DNA from: Paraspadella gotoi
Lineage: Eukaryota; Chaetognatha
Length of the DNA stretch: 64,000 nucleotides
NCBI GenBank assembly: GCA_051294375.1
Contig: CM119264.1
Coordinates: 16,589,245 to 16,653,244 of the forward strand
Direction of reading: 5' to 3'
The notes below the pieces were generated by a model that saw only the letters and a list, made by a program, of their open reading frames with translations, was not told the DNA's origin and did not search any database. Below, in pieces: positions 15,977 to 27,078 of this stretch; the stretch's first letter is position 1, and every line of letters starts with the position of its first letter. A program made the position numbers and the translations under genes.

Positions 15977-16199
15977 TTTGTCTTGTCTTTAATTTTTAAA
16001 GAAAAACTTTAAACTTGACCATTTCTTTCTCTAAAGAAAAACTCAAAATTATTAAATACTAAAAAAAGTAAAAAAAAACAAAAATTTAAAAAAAAGAGTG
16101 GAAATAAAGTAGAAGTTAAATTTATGAAGTCAGGGAAAAGGAAGTTTGAATTTGAAAGGCGACTCCATTTTTTTATAGGGCATTAAAATTTTTATTGTT

Positions 16200-17310
16200 T
16201 AATTTTTAGTCGGATCTGCTTATCAGCAGATCCCGACTCTATAACTCACTTTGTCGGTCCGTCGGTCCGCCCCCTCAATATTGTCGGGCACACACTTATA
16301 TCATGTCAGAACATCGAATTATGATAAATTATGCAAAAAAAATGATGTCCGTCCGTCCGTCCGTCCGTCCGTCCGTCCGTCCGTCCGTCCCACCTTAGCA
16401 AAAAACACCAATTACTCGTGATAGGATGGATGGATTTAATGAAAATGAAATTTTGTGTGAGGATAGGTAAGTGTGTGATTGAGCTGGATATGAAGTTTCG
16501 ATGGAATCGTCCGAGTGGAAATGAGTTTAAATGGAAAAAACAAAAAAAATATATTCACTATTTGAACACCAATTGCTCATGAGTGGATGGGCTGATTGAC
16601 CTGGAATTTTGTATGTGGGTAGAAAAGTGTGTGATTGAACAGGAAATCAAGTTTCGATGGAATAGTTTGAGTGGAAATGAGTTTAAATGGAAAAAAACAA
16701 AAAACCTGTTTTACTAAATGATTATGCTTCTTTTTCCTTTTATATTAAATGTATATGCAGGATGTATTAATAAATCAAATAATAATCAGTTAATTAATCA
16801 ATTAGTAAATAAATTAATCAATAATTAATTAATTAGTCAATCAATCCGTCCATCCGTCCCATCTTAGCAAAAAGCTCCAATAACTCGTGATTGGCTGGTT
16901 GGATTGGAATTAAATTTTGTGTGTGAGTAGGAAAGTGTGTGATAAAAGCTGGATATAAAGTTTCGATGGAATCGTGTCAGTGGAAATTAGTTTTAAATGG
17001 AAAAAAACATAAGTCGAATTTACTAAAATCTTTTTATTTATTTTAACCAATAAATACTCTAATTAAATCATAATTGGATGGATAGATTGAGTTGAAATTT
17101 TGTGTGTGGGTAGGAAAATGTGTGACGAAGCTTGATATAAAGTTTCAGTGGAAACGTACCAGTGGAAATGAGTTTAAATGAAAAAAATATGAGTCACATT
17201 TACTTGAATCTTTTTATTTATTTTAACCCATGATAGATTGAGATGAAATTTTGTGAGCCGGTAGGAAAGTGAGTGAAGAAGCTAGATATAAAGTTTTGAC
17301 GAATGCAAGT
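16200..17310. repeat. Diverged tandem repeat of about 150-200 bp units with a (CCGT)n block
   Basis: A hairpin-like gtcggatctgc...gcagatcccgac and a pure (gtcc)n run at 16348-16390 precede four to five diverged units (from about 16390, 16563, 16855, 17050 and 17225). Each carries gaaattttgtgtg, aagtgtgtga, aagtttcgatgg and ggaaatgagtttaaatgg. The left end resembles the gacagaccgacgg repeats at 38.9 and 57.0 kb. Confidence 0.8.
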
Positions 17311-17391
17311 TGAAAAAATTATGCAAGTTGAAAAAATGATGCAAGTTAAAAAAATCTTAAAAGCATAAGGATCGTCGCTATTGCATAAAAA

Positions 17392-17727
17392 GAGGAGAGA
17401 GAGAGAGAGGAGAGAGAGAGAGAAGAGAGTGAGAGAGAAGAGAGAGAGAGTAGAGAGAGAGAAGGAGACATAAAATAAAAAATCTTAAAAGACTCAAGAT
17501 CGAGCCAGAGCCCACTATCAAAGAAAATTAATGAAAAAACCCGGGAAAAAAACGAATGAATCATGCGATAACGAATTATTGAGGTAATACTAATTGATTG
17601 ATGTAATAGTAATTTATTGATGTAATAGGAATTGATTATTGATTCGATGATAATCAATTATTGATGCGATGATAGTCATTCACTGCTGTGATGATAGTCA
17701 ATAAAACAAACAAATGCGTGTATGAGT

Positions 17728-17790
<63 letters not shown>

Positions 17791-18193
17791 AAGAAAGAGA
17801 AATAAATCCACGAAAAATCTGGGATATTGTATTGAAAAAAAAGCGCGGAATAAATGGTAATAATAAAAAGTTTTTAGAAGGAAAAAAATAATCAGAATTT
17901 TTCAAAAAACAAACGATCACGCAAGAGATCGGACAGAGAGGGACAGACACACAGAGAGAAAAGAGAGAGAGAGAGACAGCCGCTGCAGAGAAAAAGAGAG
18001 AGAGAACGAGCGATAAAAAAGAGAGAGAGAGAGAGAAGCTCTACAGCCCCCGTTATCAGCAGTACCTATGGCGCCGGACGTATCGTGAGCTCTTCTCTAC
18101 CCAAAGGACCGCGGTTCGCACCCTGTTCGCGGCATCGTTTTTTACATTAGTGAGCCCACATTATATCTAAAATTTTTTTTGTAAAAAAAAAAA

Positions 18194-18229
<36 letters not shown>

Positions 18230-18350
18230 AAGAAGCTGGACAGACGCTGCAGAGCCGGAACTCGTTTTTAGACAAATCAGAAGAAGCAGTGACGGAGAAA
18301 AAGAGAGAGAGAGAGAGCGACATATATTTAAAAGAAAGAGAGAGAGAGCG
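17392..18350. repeat. Cluster of (GA)n microsatellites
   Basis: GA arrays at about 17396-17465, 17729-17806, 17955-18035, 18194-18232 and 18303-18350 are separated by short unique DNA. Open frames here are R/E/S repeats created by the arrays. Confidence 0.9.
18060..18140 (+). mobile_element. tRNA-derived SINE fragment, copy 1
   Basis: cctatggcgccgg and a B-box-like ggttcgcaccc match the copy at 27.8 kb over about 60 bases. Confidence 0.6.
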
Positions 18351-18689
18351 ACATATAATTAAAACGTTTTTGTTTTGTAAATAAAACAAACAAATACGAA
18401 TATTGATATGAAACATGAGAATTTTAAAGATCTTGATCTTAGAAGCCATATATGGAATTTCAACTCCCTATGATATCACACTTTCAGAAGCCATGATTGC
18501 AAAAAAGCGTGACCGAAAGCTAAACCGAATCAAAATCTAGCCAGGACGGGCTTTGGACGGTCATGAGACTGTCCTGACTCAATTTTAAGGACATCGATGA
18601 TGACAAGCTGAATATAAATTATAATTAATTATTAAAAATTAATTAATCTATTAATTAATTAATTAATATCTATTAATTAATTAATTATC

Positions 18690-18770
18690 GTAGGCAGATC
18701 CGACATTGTTGCTCAAACTTGTTTGAGAAATTTAGATCCGACATTGTTTTGCTCAAACTTGTTTTTAGAA
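18690..18770 (+). repeat. Two tandem copies of a 40-bp unit
   Basis: agatccgacattgtt and gctcaaacttgttt occur twice in succession, differing by small indels. Confidence 0.8.
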
Positions 18771-18802
18771 GAAAATAGTTTTAATGACAGAGTGAGAGAG
18801 TC

Positions 18803-18960
18803 TTGATTGAAAGCTTGCAGGGACCTGCTATGTCATTATCTTGTAAGAGTGATGGAGGCCTTAAACCACCAAAGCCTGTCCAAAGTCAGGGGCAAGATAG
18901 CTTATTTATTAAATGAATGGATAATTTTTATATTGGTTGTACCAATTTCATATATAAAAG
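18803..18960. repeat. Interspersed repeat R1, copy 2 (opposite orientation)
   Basis: aggccttaaaccaccaaagc and ggggcaagatagcttattta are the reverse complement of copies at 22.7 and 25.9 kb. The open frame across it recurs in other copies and is a property of the repeat. Confidence 0.85.
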
Positions 18961-19499
18961 TTAAAAATTATATTTTGGCCAATAAGGACAAGTTGAAGCA
19001 AACAATGTCGCGTAACCTCAACCATAATATAATTTGTATTTTTAAAATATTTGTAATCAATCAGGTAATTCTAAAATTTGACATGATACGGCATTAAAGT
19101 ATTAATAATTATGCAATTCTAAATTTTAAAATGATACAAGATCAGAATAAGATTGTTGGAAACAAATAAACAAATATACAATGGCTACAGTATTTATTTA
19201 AATAATTTGTTTTCAAAATTTAAAATTAAAAAAGAGTTGATACGGTTACTAGTTTATAGTTTAAATTTTATAAAACTATGCATATTTATAGGTAATAAAA
19301 AAAATTTTGATAAAAAAGGCTGCTATGATTCCAAAATAGTTAAAGTTGATTAAAATCGTGTTTTTCGAGGATAGAATATTTTATACGATGTTACAGAATA
19401 AACGCTCATGTTTTCCAAAAGTATGTCATTTTAACTTAAATTTATAATTATGTTAGTTTTTCAGTTTAAAATTAAGGTTAAAGATAAGCCTTACATAAG

Positions 19500-19745
19500 T
19501 TTTTCATATAATTGAAACATTCTTTGAAACATTATACCACTTCATTGATAGCAAGTTACTCTGGGAGTGAATAAACGAGACTGTGAGAGAGTCTTGATTG
19601 AAAGTTTGCAGGGACCTGCTATATCATTATCTGGTAAGAGTGATGGAGGCCTTAAACCACCAAACCCTGTCCAAAGTCTGGGGCAAGATAGCTTATTTAT
19701 TAAATGAATGGATAATTTTTATATTGGTGGTACTAATTTTATAAT
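19500..19745. repeat. Interspersed repeat R1, copy 3
   Basis: Same orientation as copy 2; includes the gaaacattctttgaaacatt end and the ggggcaagatagctt core. Confidence 0.85.
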
Positions 19746-20300
19746 AATATAAGGGATAAGAGTTAAGGATAAGGATTAGAGTTGAATTAAGGTTATGGAT
19801 TAGAGTTAGATTAATGTCATGGATTAGAGTTAAGGATAAGCGTTAGGGATTAAAGTAGGATTAAGGTCATGGATTAGAATTAGATTAAAGTCATGGATTA
19901 GAGTTAAATTAAGGTCATGGATTAGAGTTAAGGTTAAGCGTTAGGGATTACATTAGGTTTAGGTATTAAGCTTAAAAATTAATGAAATGAAAGTAGATTA
20001 GGCTTTAACATTTAGGTCAAAATTATATTCTAAGATTAAAGAACAGAAATAGGGCACTTTTAGAAAATATTGCATCAAGGTGAAGAGAAGTGGAGAGTTG
20101 AGGGAAAAGGAGAATTTGTTTTGTCATGAAAAAATGACAAAAAAATATAAAAAACAAATTGAGGGCTCTTTTATCTAAAAGTGCTCATTTTCTGTTATTT
20201 AATCCCTAAAATTTAATTATAACCTGAACTCAAAACCTAACCCTAACCCTAATCCACAACTCTAATCCTGACATAATAGTTAATCCTGATCTTAATCACT
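19745..20300. repeat. Degenerate GGATTAGAGTTA/CCCTAACCCTAA minisatellite with inverted flanks
   Basis: About 240 bases of ggattagagttaaggataag variants, then agaacagaaatagggcactttta and, inverted, taaaagtgctcattttctgtta, ending in cctaaccctaacccta. It resembles the array at 4330-4610 and may be a foldback element with an internal array. Confidence 0.6.
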
Positions 20301-20369
20301 AACCTCCCCTTCTTCCTCGGCCGCAACTTCCGACGCAGTATTCACGCGGTACAGAACTCGAACGATGAA

Positions 20370-20505
20370 TGCTCGGCAATCAAACGCGACAATTCCTCAA
20401 AAAGCGTCCAGACCCGGTCACGAACTCCGGCAGATTTTGCGACCTCGAGGACCGTAAGCTTGATGTTCGCTTTGTGATAAGATTCCACAAAAATATCAAG
20501 TTAAG
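20370..20505 (-). CDS. Possible isolated coding fragment, 52 codons
   Basis: Minus-strand open frame in a GC-rich patch, with residues such as VESYHKANIKLTVLEVAKSA and FEELSRLIAEHSS before a stop. The composition looks coding, but there is no clear acceptor or partner exon. It could be a terminal exon or a transposase remnant. I do not recognise it. Confidence 0.25.
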
Positions 20506-20699
20506 TTGATGAGCGGGTTTTTCCGTCTCTCGCATAGTTTAGTTTAGTTTGTTAAGAAACGCCCGAACCATACGCTCATTTGCGTTTCGCGAATTTTCAA
20601 CTGCGAAGGTCTCACTCGCACCATTTCCGTTAGGCATTGGCCTTTCCTAGGAAGCCGCTATAGAAAAAGAAGCCAGTGACTTTTTTTTCTTATATTTTT

Positions 20700-21637
20700 A
20701 TATCGATAGATGTGGAATGACGGGAATATTGTAAATCTCAAGTTTCGCTTTAATCGGACCTCACATTGTGGAAAAATCTTAGGAAACCCATCAAAATTCC
20801 ACCCCTTTTTTTCAACATTCTCGCCTTTTAAGATTTTCGCCGATTCTGACTTCCTCTTACAAAACTTATAATTCCGCTAGTTAATTTTTTTTTTCTTAAA
20901 CGAGCGAAGAGAATCCACAACTTTCTGTTATTTTATGATTTCTGGGTAAAAAATATAATAAATTACATTAACATTGGGATATTTTGAAAGTGTAATATCT
21001 TATGAAGCCTGTGACAGTTAAATATTTAAAAATTCGCTTATTTATTATTAAAATAACATCAAAGTGAGAAGTTGAATGTCTTCCGGCTCCTTTCAGTAAA
21101 CATCCCTGTTCTCTTCAATAAGGTAATGTTTACTTTTTGCTGGTGGAAATACTAAATACTTAGGCCTCGTGATGGGGTAAATAATATTTTGTAGAATTTT
21201 GTAAGCATGTAAGCATCAGACAAGCAAATATTTAAGTGACAAAAAATTCACATTTTCTTTATCTAAAAAACTTTAAAGTTTTACTAGAGTACTATTTAGC
21301 ATTTTTTCTTTCAGAATCATTAAAAAGAATTTAATTTTCATTTATTCTTATGGGTCATTAGTTTTAAAATTCATTATAATTTTGACTTAGTTTGACACTA
21401 ACCCTGTAAGGAGGTTTCAGCATAAGTAATTCTAAAATTGTATCTTGTATGTGCCCTATGATTATGGCTTCATTTTGGTACTATTGCCATCCCTTTATCT
21501 TTATTCCTTCAAAAGATATTAGGAAAAATCAGTTTTTTTCTCAACCTTCCTTTTTATTTCTTTTTAAATAAAAATTTCGCGATTTAAACCAGACTATTTC
21601 AATTAAACCTGATCATTATATATCAAAATCATTATAA
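20700..21637. other. AT-rich repeat remnant, no gene
   Basis: Shares motifs (agattttcgcc, cgaatctgac or cgattctgac, taaataaaaatttc) with 10840-10960 in the inverted-repeat element at 10-12 kb. This suggests an older copy, truncated by the gap. Confidence 0.5.
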
Positions 21638-22504
21638 NNNNNNNNNNNNNNNNNNNNNNNNNNNNNNNNNNNNNNNNNNNNNNNNNNNNNNNNNNNNNNN
21701 NNNNNNNNNNNNNNNNNNNNNNNNNNNNNNNNNNNNNNNNNNNNNNNNNNNNNNNNNNNNNNNNNNNNNNNNNNNNNNNNNNNNNNNNNNNNNNNNNNNN
21801 NNNNNNNNNNNNNNNNNNNNNNNNNNNNNNNNNNNNNNNNNNNNNNNNNNNNNNNNNNNNNNNNNNNNNNNNNNNNNNNNNNNNNNNNNNNNNNNNNNNN
21901 NNNNNNNNNNNNNNNNNNNNNNNNNNNNNNNNNNNNNNNNNNNNNNNNNNNNNNNNNNNNNNNNNNNNNNNNNNNNNNNNNNNNNNNNNNNNNNNNNNNN
22001 NNNNNNNNNNNNNNNNNNNNNNNNNNNNNNNNNNNNNNNNNNNNNNNNNNNNNNNNNNNNNNNNNNNNNNNNNNNNNNNNNNNNNNNNNNNNNNNNNNNN
22101 NNNNNNNNNNNNNNNNNNNNNNNNNNNNNNNNNNNNNNNNNNNNNNNNNNNNNNNNNNNNNNNNNNNNNNNNNNNNNNNNNNNNNNNNNNNNNNNNNNNN
22201 NNNNNNNNNNNNNNNNNNNNNNNNNNNNNNNNNNNNNNNNNNNNNNNNNNNNNNNNNNNNNNNNNNNNNNNNNNNNNNNNNNNNNNNNNNNNNNNNNNNN
22301 NNNNNNNNNNNNNNNNNNNNNNNNNNNNNNNNNNNNNNNNNNNNNNNNNNNNNNNNNNNNNNNNNNNNNNNNNNNNNNNNNNNNNNNNNNNNNNNNNNNN
22401 NNNNNNNNNNNNNNNNNNNNNNNNNNNNNNNNNNNNNNNNNNNNNNNNNNNNNNNNNNNNNNNNNNNNNNNNNNNNNNNNNNNNNNNNNNNNNNNNNNNN
22501 NNNN
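21638..22504. other. Assembly gap (867 N)
   Basis: Run of N. The right flank (acctttgacttttttcgtcagagctta) is the inverse of 10690-10725, so a repeat copy probably spans the gap. Confidence 1.
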
Positions 22505-22734
22505 AAAAAAACCTTTGACTTTTTTCGTCAGAGCTTAGTCCTAAGACAATATAATTACAAGAAAAACGAAATAGGTGTGCATTGTGGAATGAGCAATGTG
22601 CAATTTACATTATGCATTGTGCAATAGACAAGGTTGCGATCTAAATCTCTTTCGCGTCGGAAATAGCAGAACTCCCGCCTGAAGATAACGTTAACTCAAA
22701 ATTAAAGAAAATTTTCAACTTGGCAATAATGAAT

Positions 22735-23149
22735 ATTTATGAAATTGGTACAACCAATATAAAAATTATCCATTCATTTAATAAATAAGCTATCTTGCCC
22801 CTGACTTTGGACAGGCTTTGGTGGTTTAAGGCCTCCATCACTCTTACAAGATAATGACATAGCAGGTCCTGCAAGGTTTCAATCAAAACTCTCTCACAGT
22901 CTCGTTTATTCACTCCCAGAGTACCTGGCTTCCCTATCAATGAAGTGGTATAATATTTCAAAGAATGTTTCAATTGTATGAAAAGACCACTCCCTTAAGT
23001 ATTAGATCGGGGAATACTTATTGTACTCCGCACTAGCATCAAAATACAAGGAGCTGAATTTTATGAAATTGGTACAACCAATATAAAAATTATCCATTCA
23101 TTTAATAAATAAGCTCATCTTGCCCCTGACTTTGGACAGGCTTTGGTGG

Positions 23150-23155
<6 letters not shown>
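22735..23155. repeat. Interspersed repeat R1, copies 4 and 5 in tandem
   Basis: A long copy (22735-23050) and a second start at 23062 both begin gaaattggtacaaccaatataaa. The second breaks off at ggctttggtggttt, where a GA microsatellite begins. Confidence 0.9.

Positions 23156-23221
<66 letters not shown>
23155..23221. repeat. (GA)n microsatellite
   Basis: About 67 bases of pure GA at the truncation point of a repeat copy. Confidence 0.95.
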
Positions 23222-23225
<4 letters not shown>

Positions 23226-23427
23226 ATAGATCTATAAAAGTAGCCTAATGCGAAAATTAAAAAATATAAAATTAATTTTTTTTATAAATTAATGTTCACT
23301 AGTGGTACGTTGTTCATAATTGACAATTATAATTTTCATACGTGACTTTCACTACACTCTATTGAATATAGTAAAGAAGAAAGTAGGGTTTACTATCGGA
23401 CGTGTCTTACGACCCCCCGTCGTTGAT

Positions 23428-23679
23428 CGTACAGAGTGTCTCAAGCGTACTGTCACTTTATAAAAAAAGCATTTACTGTACTCGTTTCTACAGTTTTATA
23501 TAATGTCCTTATTTTTAAAATCAATCGATTATATATCACATGTTTATCAGATGTAACTGTATACTGTAAATGTATGAACTCATCTTTCCGGTAGTTCTTT
23601 CAAATTAATCATTCACCTTAACAATTTGACACAGCGTTCATTTGTAAAGTGACAGTACGCTTGAGACACTCTGTACATT
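23428..23679. mobile_element. MITE with perfect 32-bp terminal inverted repeats
   Basis: gtacagagtgtctcaagcgt...ctttа-type left end (23428-23459) is exactly inverted at the right end (taaagtgacagtacgcttga..., ending ctctgtac). The ends lie at TA dinucleotides, as expected for Tc1/mariner-type insertion. About 190 bases of AT-rich interior carry no ORF. Confidence 0.85.
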
Positions 23680-23699
23680 GAGATCGTGTCGTCTTCTGT

Positions 23700-25384
23700 C
23701 CGGGAAATCTTCAAACATCAATCTTTTCCAGTTTTCGCTTTTAATTATTTCGGGGAAAATAAAGAGAGGAAGAAGTCGCTGACGCTGACCACGATGACGA
23801 CGATGACGACTGTGGCACGATTTGCATTTACTTAGTCATTCTCATTTTATTATCGTCCTCAAATATTGTTCGTACGATCACAGCTGAAAAAAAAGTGAAA
23901 AAAGTGAAAAAAATTGGCGATAAACGTTTTAGCGGAAATCGTTTTTGTGCTACCTATTGAATGTCCTTTAAGGTCCACACGCAATATGGACATAAAAAAG
24001 CGTTTATTTATATCGTTGTTTGTCATTTTCCTATTCTCCCTTTCATCACGCTCTCTCTCTCTCACTCTTTCTCGCATATTTGAAAACATCGCCGACATCT
24101 TTCTTCCACTAGAGGACATCTTGTATTTCTGCGAATCTTCTTTGAGAATTTCATTTTCCTCAACCGATTCTATTTTTTTTTATTCTGTTTTTCTTCCCCT
24201 TTCATCTCAAATCTTTTCCCGGGCCGTGTTATTTTGCCTGGGAAAATAAGCTGATCTCAAGGCCTTTAGATGGGTATAAAATCGGTTTTCTTTAATAAAT
24301 GTTCCCGAGTTTATCATAGAAATACAAATTGGATTTAAATTAATTTAATTTTTGTTATTTACTATTTTTAAAAACTATGTGCATTGCATAATAAAGTGGA
24401 GCTCTCGAGAACAATTATTTGATTTAAGTCAATAATATAAAAATTTTAATAACAATAATATTAATATCAATAACAATAATAATTTTGTGCGTGATATTAT
24501 GATTATGGAGTACTTAAAATATTTTGTTCATATTGTTTTGGGAACAGAAACGCAAAAAGCAATATATTTATAGTATTAAATAAATCATTTTTTTTTGGAA
24601 ATTTTTATTAGATATTCAGATTCCTTATAAAAAGTTAGACCAAAAACATGTTATCAAAAATTCCCTTGTTTTCAGTGCCAAATTTGGGGAAAAAAGTCAA
24701 AGTTCTTCACTTTTGTGCTCTCTGTCGTAGAACCGATTATGTGATAAAACCTTTTTAGCCATTTTCTCAGCTTTAATTTTAATATTTCATCTAACATATT
24801 TTACATATTTACATATTTTTCTGAAGAATCCGAATCTGTTATTAAAGTTTAAGAAAATACAATTTGCTCTACTGATATGCTAAAATTTTTTTTTTGAAGG
24901 GATGATTTTCTTTAAATACATATGTAGATCGAGTCAGTAAAAAAATATTGTTAACTGGCTTGATCTTTTCATCACTCCACCCTATGTATAGAGTTAATTC
25001 GAAGTTTCTAAATTTCAGGATAATTGTCGTGGTGAATACACAATTTACAGAACATATAAACATTTGTGTCTTCCTCTAGAATGAATAATTGGCTATTGTT
25101 TGTTTCTTGAAAAACGTTCCTTATTCTTCCTCTTAAAGTAGAACTCACAATGGAGTGCTTTTACTGATTCAAACGAAAATTTATTCTCCATTTTCAAAAT
25201 TATATTTGTTTTGTCTTTGTAAGAATATTAGGATTTTCTGAATTCGATTCAAATTTTTTGAGCTTTTTAACGAACTGTTACTCCGCTCGATGAACCGTTA
25301 AAACGCTTTTATTTCGCCAAATATTCCTTGCAAACGAAAGGTAAACTAAATTTCACGTGCATCCTCTTTTTAGAGTGATCAAAA
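23700..25384. other. Upstream flank of the dopamine receptor gene
   Basis: A GC-richer patch (23750-23830) and a CT-rich open frame (23914-24249) sit in AT-rich DNA. Either could be 5' UTR; no conserved protein motif is seen. Confidence 0.35.
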
Positions 25385-25762
25385 ATGACATTTACCTGGG
25401 CAACTGTCGTCGACAATGCAACGACCAACGACAAAAAAGAATTGATTCTGTTTGTCAACCGTTCCGCTTCCTCCTGTGACATCAACATAGCAGACGGAAA
25501 TAGAGCTGATGGCAGAAGCGGCGGGACCAATGGTATCGTCATTGGCGTAGGTCAGTTTGAACGCTACAAATTTAGCGCCGCACATCCCACGACTCAGCCT
25601 TACCTTACTCTCGCAGGCGCGCTACTCTCCCTCATCGCCATTTTGACCATCGTCGGAAATCTCATCGTCGTCGCCAGCGTCGGTCGCCACTTGACGACCC
25701 GGAAGGGAACAGGGGGCGGTGGCGCCATGAGGACTTGGCGCATCTCAATTTGGTTTATTGGT

Positions 25763-25844
<82 letters not shown>

Positions 25845-26982
25845 TCAGAAACTACTTGGGTCCCGGGCTCGATCTTCGGCAATACTATTTTTTTACTCTA
25901 TGAAATTGGTACAACCAATATAAAAATTATCCTTTCATTTAATAAATAAGCTATCTTGTCCCTGACTTTGGACAGGCTTTGGTGGTTTAAGGCCTCCATC
26001 ACTCTTACAAGATAATGACATAGCAGGTCACTGCAAGCTTTCAATCAAGACTCTCTCATAGTCTCGTTTATTTACTCCCAGAGCACCTGGCTTCTCTATC
26101 AATGAAGTGTTCATCTTGACATGCGTCCGGATTAAAACATTGACGAGGTCCGTAGACCTTGACCTTAGTGATCCCGAAGGAACAATCACGCATATTTCCT
26201 TTCATCGACTTTTACTTCTTGTTCTTTTTTTTAATCGATTTCAGGAACGATTTAATTTTTTCGATCGAGTTTAGTCATTGTTTCATCACTTAACCCGTCA
26301 GTCTCTCAGAAGTTCTCTTAACACACATTATTTCCTTTGTAAACTTACAAAATCCTTTCCTCCATCATTTAACTTATTTCTTCATAAAATTCCCATTATT
26401 TTTCACCACTTCTACCCCATTTCAACTTCTTTCCCAGGTTCGTTAGCGGTGGCGGATTCGCTAGTTGGCTCAGCGATCATGCCCGTCGCCCTGGCGCAAG
26501 ATTTGACCGGAAGATGGCCTTTCCACGCGGCGCTCTGCCCGCTCTGGCTCGCCACCGACGTTCTGCTTTCGTCGGCTTCGATATTCAACCTCTGCCTTCT
26601 CAGCCTCGACAGGTCAGCACGGTCAGATCGTCTGTTCGTCAGTTCGTTCGTTCGTTCCTTCAATCGTTCGTTCCTTCGTTAATCCATTATGATAATTAAC
26701 TGGCATATCACTTTTATTTATATTTAATATTTATTGATCTCCCTCACAACGATTTTAATATATTTTTCGCCCCCACGTCTTTTATCTACTTCCGCCTCGA
26801 GTCCCTCCAATTCCCACGGGTCAATCCCTCTCGTTCCGCTGCCAACCCGATCTCTCCAACTTCTTTTCTTTTTCCTTCTTTCTTTCCTCCCAATTTTTAT
26901 TCTTCTCTCGACTCTCACGAGTTCAGCTTTTTTATCTTCTCTCCTGTTCTCACGCGCCGAGATTTTCGCCCACTTTTTCGAA

Positions 26983-27078
<96 letters not shown>

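Noticed and set aside
18807-19097. 96-codon ORF with a coding-like appearance
   Set aside because: The same peptide is encoded by another R1 copy (22737-22973), so it belongs to the repeat, not a gene.
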